From contig DAOTXX010000078.1 of the NCBI GenBank assembly GCA_034434835.1, positions 62,001-126,000 on the forward strand: a DNA stretch of 64,000 bases, given 5' to 3'. Every line of letters starts with the position of its first letter. Within the stretch, counting starts at the first letter, position 1. Source of the DNA: JBGLNJ01 sp034434835. Lineage in GTDB: Bacteria > Chloroflexota > Anaerolineae > Fen-1058. The translations under genes were made by a program, and so were the position numbers. Positions 50,626 through 57,512 of the stretch are shown piece after piece. The notes below the pieces were generated by a model, which saw only the letters and a list, made by a program, of their open reading frames with translations, did not search any database and was not told the DNA's origin.

Positions 50626-51564
50626 ATGTGCGAACCTGATTTGTCGGTGACGTTGTGTGGCGTGCAGCTGCCTAACCCGACGGTCCTGGCTTCGGGCGTT
50701 TTGGGCCTGAGCCAAGAGATCTTTGGTCGGTTGGCGCGCGCCGGCTGTGGGGCGATTACGACCAAGTCGTGCTCACTTCAACCGCGCGCCGGCTATCACA
50801 ACCCGGTCATTGTGGATTGGGGCTATGGGCTGATCAATGCCGTCGGGTTGGCAAACCCCGGTGTCGAAGTGATGGTGGAAGAGATTCGGCTGGCCAGACA
50901 GCGGCTGGCCCCGCTGGGCGTGCCGATCATCGCCAGCATCTTTGCCAACACGATCTATGATTTCGGCGTGATCGCCCGCTACATGAGCGAGGCCAATCCC
51001 GACCTGATCGAAGTGAACATCTCGTGTCCCAACCTGGATGCTCGCTTTGAGCAGATGTTTGCCTCCAGCCCCTATGTCGCCGCGCAGGTCACGCGCCGGG
51101 TCAAGGACAATACCTCGGTCCCGGTCCTGGTCAAACTTTCGCCCAATGTCGAGGATATTGCCAAGGTTGCGCGCGAAGTGGAGGCCGCCGGGGCCGATGC
51201 CATCACGGCGATCAACAGCCTGGGGCCGGGTCTGGTCTTGGACATCGAAACAGGCCACCCGGTGCTGGCGAATCGGTGGGGTGGGGTATCTGGCCCGGCG
51301 ATTCGACCGATTGCGGTCAAGTGCGTGCGGGACGTGTGCCAGGCGGTCAAGATCCCGGTGATCGGCACGGGCGGCGTGACCGATGCGCGCGACGCGATCG
51401 AGATGATCCTCGTCGGCGCGACGGCGGTGGGCATCGGCTCGGCGGTGAACTATCGCGGGATGGGCGTGTTTGGCGAGGTCGCCGCCGGCATCGCAGAGTA
51501 CATGCGCCGGCACGGTTATAAGCGGCTGGAAGATTTCCGGGGCAAGGCGTTGGCGTTTTGTTGA
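50626..51564 (+). CDS. pyrD: Dihydroorotate dehydrogenase, class 1B catalytic subunit
   Basis: About 312 residues from MCEPDLSVTLCGVQLPNP; a GTG four codons earlier (50614) is possible. FMN-binding and active-site features are LASGVLGLSQE, TTKSCSLQPRAGY, the catalytic Cys in VNISCPNLD, and GVTDARDAIEMILVGA. Class 1B enzymes pass electrons through PyrK to NAD; a pyrK gene is present at 52528 on the same strand. A toxin-antitoxin-like pair on the opposite strand separates the two genes. Confidence 0.94.
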   Translation: MCEPDLSVTLCGVQLPNPTVLASGVLGLSQEIFGRLARAGCGAITTKSCSLQPRAGYHNPVIVDWGYGLINAVGLANPGVEVMVEEIRLARQRLAPLGVPIIASIFANTIYDFGVIARYMSEANPDLIEVNISCPNLDARFEQMFASSPYVAAQVTRRVKDNTSVPVLVKLSPNVEDIAKVAREVEAAGADAITAINSLGPGLVLDIETGHPVLANRWGGVSGPAIRPIAVKCVRDVCQAVKIPVIGTGGVTDARDAIEMILVGATAVGIGSAVNYRGMGVFGEVAAGIAEYMRRHGYKRLEDFRGKALAFC

Positions 51565-51574
51565 CGGGCAAGCT

Positions 51575-52057
51575 CTACAACTCGAGGGATTCTATTTCCT
51601 CGATGAGGAATGGTAGGTTAGGGCGAGTGAAGCTCAGTTGCGGGGCAGGGATGCGATGGTGTTTAATGTCGGGCGGTATATGCTTGTGGTGGGGATCGGT
51701 GGCGGCCAACGTCTTATCGTGTGGGTGAGGGAATGAATCATACCAGTACAATTTGTCTTTGTGTGGGTAACTTGCCTGACAATATTCGCCAGCGGCTGGA
51801 AAGTCAGGAACATCGGTCAAAGTATGGGCACGTGAGACTTCGTAGCCGTAACCTTCAATGACGCCCAACTCAAAGTTGAGGCGTTCTTGGGCGCAGAGGA
51901 CAATATTGCGCTCGAAAAGGACCATCCCTTCCACACGCCCGAAAAGTTCGCCCGATGGGATATAAACCAGCGTTGAGCGGCGTATGCTGGGGTAACGCTC
52001 CGGCAAGGCATAGATAAATGTCTGGTATGCTGCTGGCGTGGAGAGCGGGTCAGGCAT
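51575..52057 (-). CDS. TumE/DUF6516-like putative toxin
   Basis: A 160-residue protein. Its C-terminal half matches the DUF6516 pattern: aromatic strands (KDKLYWYDSFPHPHDKTL), then the histidine-rich PHHKHIPPDIKHHRIPAPQL, then a terminal helix FLIEEIESLEL. Members of this family are proposed toxins (TumE). The start overlaps the partner gene by 8 nt. Both genes face against the pyrimidine genes around them, which suggests insertion of a mobile toxin-antitoxin module. Confidence 0.65.
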   Translation of the reverse strand: MPDPLSTPAAYQTFIYALPERYPSIRRSTLVYIPSGELFGRVEGMVLFERNIVLCAQERLNFELGVIEGYGYEVSRAHTLTDVPDFPAAGEYCQASYPHKDKLYWYDSFPHPHDKTLAATDPHHKHIPPDIKHHRIPAPQLSFTRPNLPFLIEEIESLEL

Positions 52058-52331
52058 TAGCAGGTTCCAGATTGACCTTGATTTGGAGGGGCACCGATTG
52101 GCGACCGATCAATTGCCGATATTTTTCATCCAGGCTCAACCAGGTCTTGTACAGGGAGAGCCAGTCAATGAATTCCATGCGGTACTCATCCAGCGCGTCA
52201 AACTCTTCCAGCTCTCCGCGCATCATCGCAGCATAAAAATCATTCGATTTCACGCCGAACTTGGTTTCGTAGCGATTCAGTTCTGCTTCTAGTTTTCCAA
52301 TGTCTTGCAGCAATACATTCAAAGATGCCAT
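52050..52331 (-). CDS. Putative antitoxin partner of the TumE-like protein
   Basis: A 93-residue acidic, helical protein (KLEAELNRYETKFGVKSNDF, ELEEFDALDEYRMEFIDWL). The GGAGG 6 nt before its ATG is strong. Gene order, overlap and size fit the antitoxin of a two-gene module. It shows no obvious DNA-binding domain, so autoregulation through the palindrome in its promoter would need the complex or another mode. Confidence 0.65.
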   Translation of the reverse strand: MASLNVLLQDIGKLEAELNRYETKFGVKSNDFYAAMMRGELEEFDALDEYRMEFIDWLSLYKTWLSLDEKYRQLIGRQSVPLQIKVNLEPANA

Positions 52332-52379
52332 AGTGTCCTCCCTTTTTCAGAATGTGGAAAGGCCATCTGGCTACTTGTG

Positions 52380-52400
52380 CAACCATTTGGTTGTATTATA
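52380..52400 (-). promoter_or_regulatory. Promoter and operator-like palindrome of the TumE module
   Basis: TATAAT on the minus strand (52395-52400) is followed immediately by CAACCA-TT-TGGTTG (52380-52393), which covers the expected transcription start. That is a typical place for autoregulation. No good -35 is visible. Confidence 0.5.
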
Positions 52401-52527
52401 TCACGACGCTACAAGCGGCAGCGTCATCAGACCGGCGGCGAGCAATGTGTTGAACACTATAGCATAGACTGTGCGCCAAGTCAAAAGGCACGCGATCCGT
52501 GCCATAAATGTGCTCTGAAGGGTTGAC

Positions 52528-53301
52528 ATGTTACCCCAAACCGTCCGTATTTCTGACATCATCGAAGACACTCGCACTGTCAAGACGTTTGTCTTGGACG
52601 ACGCGGTGGACGCGCAGCCCGGGCAGTTTGTGATGCTCTGGCTGCCGGGTGTGGACGAAAAGCCGATCAGCATCGCCGCGCCCGATCCGCTGACGTTGAC
52701 GGTCGCCAAAGTCGGGCCGTTCAGCGACGCGCTGCACCAATGCAGGGTTGGCGATAGGCTCGGTTGGCGCGGGCCGTTTGGCCGACCGTTCCGACCGGAC
52801 TGGACTCGACCGGCTTTGTTGGTAGGTGGCGGCTATGGCGCGGCCCCTTTGTATTTTTTAGCGGAGCAAATGGTGACGCGGGGGATTGTGCCCACGGTGG
52901 CTTTGGGCGCACGACGGGCGGATGACCTCATTTTCGTTGAGCGATTCCGGCGTTTAGGTGTAAAATTGTTGCTCGCGACTGAGGATGGATCGCTGGGCGT
53001 CCGAGGATACGTGACCGAGGCGATCACACAAGCGCTCGCCGAGCGGCCCGCGATCTATGCCTGTGGGCCTGAGGGGATGCTCGTGGCACTGCATCGGCTG
53101 TGCTGTGAGCGTGGCCTGCCGGGGCAACTGAGCGTCGAGCGGTATATCAAGTGCGGCTTTGGCGTGTGCGGCCAGTGCGCGTTGGATGATTTGCTGGTGT
53201 GTACGGATGGCCCGGTGTTTGACGTCGCGCAACTCGATGGCAAGCAAGATTTTGGAAAATTCCATCGCAACGTGACCGGGCGGAGATTGCCGGTGGGTTG
53301 A
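52528..53301 (+). CDS. pyrK: Dihydroorotate dehydrogenase electron-transfer subunit
   Basis: A 257-residue iron-sulfur flavoprotein. The N-terminal FAD domain shows EKPISIAAPDPLTLTVAKVG. The NAD-binding domain shows PALLVGGGYGAAPLYFLAE and AIYACGPEGMLVALHRL. The 2Fe-2S cysteines are in IKCGFGVCGQCALDDLLVC, with the closing VC-TDGPVF typical of PyrK. It takes electrons from PyrD and passes them to NAD. It lies about 960 nt from pyrD because of the intervening module. Confidence 0.94.
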   Translation: MLPQTVRISDIIEDTRTVKTFVLDDAVDAQPGQFVMLWLPGVDEKPISIAAPDPLTLTVAKVGPFSDALHQCRVGDRLGWRGPFGRPFRPDWTRPALLVGGGYGAAPLYFLAEQMVTRGIVPTVALGARRADDLIFVERFRRLGVKLLLATEDGSLGVRGYVTEAITQALAERPAIYACGPEGMLVALHRLCCERGLPGQLSVERYIKCGFGVCGQCALDDLLVCTDGPVFDVAQLDGKQDFGKFHRNVTGRRLPVG

Positions 53302-53343
53302 TAGCGGATGGCCGCTTCGCGTGGCGGATAGCAGGCGAGGGAG

Positions 53344-54309
53344 ATGTTGCGACGTATCATGGTGATGTTGGCCTTGATGGGCTGGTTGATCGGCCCGATG
53401 GCCGCGCATGCCGAAGGGCCGATCGTTCATGTGGTCCAGCCAGGGGAGAACCTCTTCCGCATCGGGCTGCGGTACGGCGTGACGGCGCAACAGATCGCCT
53501 CGGCCAACGGTCTGAAGAATGTCGCACAGATTTACGCCGGTCAGCGGCTAGTCATCCCGGCGGCGGGGGCGGCGACTGCGCCGGCCTATTCGCCGGCGTC
53601 CACGGCCCAGTCGTATCACGTCGTCGCATCTGGGGAGAATCTGTTTCGCATCGCGCTGCGGTATGGCTTGAGCGTCCAGGCGATGGCGGCGGCCAATAAC
53701 CTGGTCAACGTCAGCCAGGTATACGTTGGGCAGCGGTTGCTGATCCCTGGTCGCGCGCTGGCTGCTCCGGCGGGCAAGTCGGTCTTGTTGCGTGTTCCGG
53801 TGCTGGGCCAGGAGCACAGCCTGACGTGCGAAGCGGCTGCTGCGCGGATGATCGCCGTCTATCTGGGCAAGCCGGTGACCGAAGCCTGGATTCAGGCGCA
53901 ACTGGGCCCGAACGACAATCCCCATCAGGGCTTTCGCGGCGATATTGACGCGCCCTTTGGCGGCATTGTCAACTATGGCGTGTATGCCGAGCCGTTGGCT
54001 CGGGCGCTGCGGTCGTTGGGATTGACCGCGACGGTGCGCTATGGCGTCGGCTACAGCGACCTGCGCGCTGCGCTTGACCGGGGCCAACCGGTCATCGTGT
54101 GGCTTTCCCAGTTTCCTGCGCCGGGGTATTACGATCAGCCCGGCGGCTACCGTCTGGTGCCGGGGGAGCACAGTTACGTCGTCGTGGGCTATGATGACCA
54201 GGGACTGGTCGTCAACGATCCGCTCAATGGTGGGCGGCAGTTTCACATCCGCGTGATCCCCCATTGGGAACTGTTCGACAATATGGCGTTGTTTGTCAGC
54301 AAGGGCTGA
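53344..54309 (+). CDS. Secreted protein with two LysM domains and a C39-like peptidase domain
   Basis: A 321-residue protein. Its signal peptide ends near MAAHA-EG (residue 23). Two LysM domains follow (VHVVQPGENLFRIGLRYGV, then YHVVASGENLFRIALRYGL), which bind peptidoglycan. The C-terminal 175 residues are a Peptidase_C39_2-like domain with a candidate catalytic Cys (EHSLTCEAAAARM), His (PGEHSYVVVGYDD) and Asp (VVNDPLNGG). It probably acts at the cell wall. Its stop overlaps the next start (TGATG). Confidence 0.9.
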   Translation: MLRRIMVMLALMGWLIGPMAAHAEGPIVHVVQPGENLFRIGLRYGVTAQQIASANGLKNVAQIYAGQRLVIPAAGAATAPAYSPASTAQSYHVVASGENLFRIALRYGLSVQAMAAANNLVNVSQVYVGQRLLIPGRALAAPAGKSVLLRVPVLGQEHSLTCEAAAARMIAVYLGKPVTEAWIQAQLGPNDNPHQGFRGDIDAPFGGIVNYGVYAEPLARALRSLGLTATVRYGVGYSDLRAALDRGQPVIVWLSQFPAPGYYDQPGGYRLVPGEHSYVVVGYDDQGLVVNDPLNGGRQFHIRVIPHWELFDNMALFVSKG

Positions 54310-54884
54310 TGGATAAACCGCTGCTTCGTGCGCGCTGTCGCGCCTGGCGTGATGCCCTGACGGCAGACGAGGTCGCCTCGGCCAGCGCGTGCGTTTGCGA
54401 TCACCTGGCGGCCTGGCCGCTCTTTCAACAGGCGCAGACGGTGATGGCTTATATGGCGTTCGGCAACGAGATCAGCCTCTTGCCGTTGATGGAGCGCAGC
54501 CTCAACAAACGCTGGGTGATCCCGCGCACACTCACCCAACCGGAGCCGCGCCTGAAGCTTCATCTTTACGATCCAGCGCGACTGGTGCGTCACAAATTTG
54601 GGATGCTGGAGCCAGAGGCGAGCCTGCCCGAGATCGGGCCGCGCGAGCTGGATATGGTGCTGGTGCCGGGGATCGCGTTTGACCGGCGGGGGTATCGTCT
54701 GGGTTTTGGCGGCGGGTTCTATGACCGATTCCTGCCGCTGGTCACGGCCCTCAAGGTCGGCGTGGCCTATGCGGCGCTCATTGTGGATCGCGTTCCCAAC
54801 GACGAGTTCGATCAGCGTGTCCATTGGTTGGTCTGTGAAACAGGTGTCTGCGCGGTCACCTCAGATCAACTGACCACTGTTTAG
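54309..54884 (+). CDS. 5-formyltetrahydrofolate cyclo-ligase
   Basis: A 191-residue enzyme that converts 5-formyl-THF to 5,10-methenyl-THF using ATP. The start is MDKPLLRARCRAW at 54309, overlapping the previous stop. The family signature is present as DMVLVPGIAFDRRGYRLGFGGGFYDRFLP. An N-terminal basic helix and AYMAFGNEISL match the substrate-binding part. The one-carbon link fits its place among nucleotide-synthesis genes. Confidence 0.95.
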   Translation: MDKPLLRARCRAWRDALTADEVASASACVCDHLAAWPLFQQAQTVMAYMAFGNEISLLPLMERSLNKRWVIPRTLTQPEPRLKLHLYDPARLVRHKFGMLEPEASLPEIGPRELDMVLVPGIAFDRRGYRLGFGGGFYDRFLPLVTALKVGVAYAALIVDRVPNDEFDQRVHWLVCETGVCAVTSDQLTTV

Positions 54885-54897
54885 TCGAGTCACTAAC

Positions 54898-56178
54898 ATG
54901 ATATTGATTCGTGGCGCCAACATCGTCGGCCTGCGCGGGCTGGAAAAAGTGGATATTCTCATTGTCAAGGACCGCATCAACGAGATCGCGTCGCAGTTGA
55001 CGCAGCCGGTCGGCGCGACGACGGTTGAGGCGCGCGGCTGGCTGGCGCTGCCCGGCCTGATTGATATTCACGTTCACCTGCGCGAGCCGGGCGGCGAGCA
55101 CAAGGAAGACTTTATGACGGGCACGCGGGCCGCGCTGGCGGGGGGCGTGACCACCGTGCTGGCGATGCCCAATACCTCGCCGCCCATCACGGACTTGGCC
55201 ACGTTCAAGACGGCGTTGACGCTGGCGGAACAAAAGGCCGTGTGCGATTTCGGATTGTACATCGGCGCGACCCGTGAGAACATTGACACGGCCTGGTTGA
55301 TTGAGGAGGCCGTCGGGCTAAAGATGTACATGGGGTCGTCCACCGGCACGTTGCTGCTGGAACACTTTGAGGATCAATACGCGCACCTGGCCGCCTATCC
55401 GTCCAATCGCGTCGTCGCCGTCCATGCGGAAAACGAAGAGGCCGTGCGTTACTTTGAAAAACGTGGTCAACGCCGCCCACCTCTGTGTGCAAACCTCGAA
55501 ACTGGTCGCGCGATTCGGATGGCCCAGGCGCTTCAGCGTTCCATCCATATCTGCCATCTCTCCACGGCGCGCGAGATCGAGATGGTCAGAGAGGCCAAAG
55601 CGCGAAATGAACCTGTCACCTGCGAGGTCACGCCGCATCACCTGTTTCTGTCTTCTGGGATCGAGCGTCACCTCGGCCCATTGGGCCGGATGAATCCGCC
55701 GTTGCGGAGTATGCAGGACGTTGAGGCGCTGTGGGACAACCTCAGGTACGTGGATGTCATTGCCTCCGATCATGCGCCGCACACGTTGGAAGAAAAACGC
55801 AGTGCCACGCCGCCGGCCGGGGTGCCGGGCGTGGAAACGATGCTGCCGCTGCTGCTCACGGCGGTCAAAGAAAAACAGTTGGATTGGGCCGATCTGGTGC
55901 GGCTCACCTCGGCTGGCCCGGCCAGGTTGTTCGGCCTGGAGCGTAAGGGCCGCGTCGCGCCGGGTTATGACGCGGACATCGTGCTGGTGGACCCGGAAGC
56001 CCAGTGGAACATATCCGGGGACAAGCTCTTGACTCGTTGCGGCTGGACGCCGTTTGAAGGCTGGCGCGTGTGGGGCAAGGTGATGCAAGTGTACCTGCGC
56101 GGCCAGTTGGCGTTTGCGGAAGGCAAGGTCTTGGTCAGACCGGGCACTGGACGACACGTCAGGCAGCGTGGAGGGTGA
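54898..56178 (+). CDS. pyrC: Dihydroorotase
   Basis: A 426-residue amidohydrolase for the third step of pyrimidine synthesis (class I type). Metal ligands and active-site motifs are DIHVHLREPGGEHKED, the carboxylated Lys in GLKMYMGSS, VVAVHAENEE, HICHLSTAREI and VIASDHAPHTLEEK. It ends in GTGRHVRQRGG, where the coding sequence runs into a heptamer array that also supplies the stop codon region. The start has no strong ribosome-binding site and lies 13 nt after the previous gene. Confidence 0.96.
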   Translation: MILIRGANIVGLRGLEKVDILIVKDRINEIASQLTQPVGATTVEARGWLALPGLIDIHVHLREPGGEHKEDFMTGTRAALAGGVTTVLAMPNTSPPITDLATFKTALTLAEQKAVCDFGLYIGATRENIDTAWLIEEAVGLKMYMGSSTGTLLLEHFEDQYAHLAAYPSNRVVAVHAENEEAVRYFEKRGQRRPPLCANLETGRAIRMAQALQRSIHICHLSTAREIEMVREAKARNEPVTCEVTPHHLFLSSGIERHLGPLGRMNPPLRSMQDVEALWDNLRYVDVIASDHAPHTLEEKRSATPPAGVPGVETMLPLLLTAVKEKQLDWADLVRLTSAGPARLFGLERKGRVAPGYDADIVLVDPEAQWNISGDKLLTRCGWTPFEGWRVWGKVMQVYLRGQLAFAEGKVLVRPGTGRHVRQRGG

Positions 56179-56272
56179 GGCGTTGAGCGTGAAGCGTGAA
56201 ACGTCAAACGTCAAACGTCAGGCGTCATTTGACGTGTGACGTGTGACGTTTGACGTATGACGTTTGACGTTT
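56168..56272. repeat. Fifteen-unit inverted heptanucleotide array between convergent genes
   Basis: Exactly 15 units of 7 nt. The left half reads GTGGAGG, GTGAGGC, GTTGAGC, GTGAAGC, GTGAAAC, GTCAAAC, GTCAAAC, GTCAGGC, GTCATTT; the right half reads GACGTGT twice, then GACGTTT, GACGTAT, GACGTTT, GACGTTT. The halves are reverse complements and can pair as a long hairpin. The pyrC stop (56176-56178) and the MFS stop (56218-56220) both lie inside. Confidence 0.95.
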
Positions 56273-57405
56273 GTGGCCTGCGCCAGTGCCAGAGCAACCA
56301 GGATGCACGCTGCGCCCGCGATGCCATAAGCCACGCCGAATCCCGCCGCTCCCGCCAGCGGCCCCAGCAATGCACTCCCCAGTCCGATCCACACATCGTT
56401 AAGCGTGAACTCGGCCGCGACGGCTGTCCCACGCAGGGTACCCGGGACGCCGTCGAGCACGAGCGCGTCAATCGCCGTACGCGCGATCCCCAGTCCCGCG
56501 CCGCTGCCAAAGGCCACCAGCAGACTGGCCACATCCGATCGGGCTTGAGGGATCAGCGCAAATGCAATGCCGGTCAGCAACATTCCCGGCAGCATCACCC
56601 GCGTGCGCCCGATGCGGTCCGAAATCCGTCCCGCCAAGATTTGCACGGTCAGCATCCCCAGCGCATAGACCGAGTAAAATGCGCCGGTGGTGTTCAAGTG
56701 GTTCTGCGCGGCGACAAGCGGCCAGAACGTGACCATGGTGCCAAAGGCCAGGCCCAGCGGGCTGACAGCAAGGATACCCGCTCGAACGTTGCGAAACGCC
56801 AGCGTTTCTCGCGCGCCTTGAAGTGGCGGCGCGCTGGTCATTCGCTTGATCTCGCGCGGCGGCTCGTGGAGGAGGACGATGGTCAGCAGGCACAAACCGC
56901 CCGAGATCGCGGCCGATCCGAACGCAGTGTCAAAGCCTCCCTGCGACAAGAACCAGCCGCCCATCAATGGGCCGACGAGTGAGGCCATCGCTCCAGAATT
57001 GCCACCCATGCCAAACACCTCGCCTCGCCGGTTGGGTGGGGCAAGATCGGCGAGCAGAGCTTGAAAGCCCGTACTGAACGCCGCGATGCCGATCCCGTTC
57101 AGCGCCCGAACGGCCAAGAGGGCAGGCATCGCGTGCGACATCCCCGTCAGGATAGGCGAGAGAACTGCGATCATCCCGCCCAACACCAGGACCGGCTTGC
57201 GACCGATCCGGTCTGCAAATGCCCCGATGAATAATCGCGAGAGAACGGCTGCGCTGGCAGCGGCGAAGGTGGTCAGTCCGTTATCGGTGGGCGTCCCGCC
57301 GAGCGAGGCCACATATAAAGGCAAGACAGGAAACAGCGACTGGAGGCCAATCCAGAACAAGACATTGGCGAGCAGGGCGAGGGGGAAGGCCAATGAGGCA
57401 ATCAT
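56218..57405 (-). CDS. Major facilitator superfamily transporter
   Basis: A 395-residue protein with 12 membrane helices. The MFS loop 2-3 motif appears as GAFADRIGRKPVLVLGGM and again in the second half as GRISDRIGRTRVMLPGM, showing the internal duplication. It looks like a drug or sugar efflux-type permease; the substrate is not predictable. The last 18 residues (TNVKRHTSNVTRHTSNDA) are encoded by the heptamer array and are not part of the MFS fold. Confidence 0.92.
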   Translation of the reverse strand: MIASLAFPLALLANVLFWIGLQSLFPVLPLYVASLGGTPTDNGLTTFAAASAAVLSRLFIGAFADRIGRKPVLVLGGMIAVLSPILTGMSHAMPALLAVRALNGIGIAAFSTGFQALLADLAPPNRRGEVFGMGGNSGAMASLVGPLMGGWFLSQGGFDTAFGSAAISGGLCLLTIVLLHEPPREIKRMTSAPPLQGARETLAFRNVRAGILAVSPLGLAFGTMVTFWPLVAAQNHLNTTGAFYSVYALGMLTVQILAGRISDRIGRTRVMLPGMLLTGIAFALIPQARSDVASLLVAFGSGAGLGIARTAIDALVLDGVPGTLRGTAVAAEFTLNDVWIGLGSALLGPLAGAAGFGVAYGIAGAACILVALALAQATNVKRHTSNVTRHTSNDA

Positions 57406-57428
57406 AATGGGGAATCGTCCGGGTCAAA

Positions 57429-57503
57429 GACGAATGACGAGAGACGAAGGACGAAGGGCGGGGGACGGAAATTCTTTCGTCGTTCGTCATTTGTCCTTCG
57501 TCC
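57429..57503. repeat. Inverted heptamer arrays after lepA (GACGAAT / TTCGTCA type)
   Basis: Six units on the left (GACGAAT, GACGAGA, GACGAAG twice, GGCGGGG, GACGGAA; 57429-57470) face four inverted units on the right (TTCGTCG, TTCGTCA, TTTGTCC, TTCGTCC; 57476-57503). It fills the gap between the lepA stop and the MFS start and can form a hairpin. Confidence 0.88.
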
Positions 57504-57512
57504 CATGATTGG

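Noticed and set aside
53300..53335. Possible heptamer array upstream of the LysM gene (GCGGATGGCC...GCGGATAGC)
   Set aside because: The similar blocks are not in tandem and do not keep a 7-nt period.
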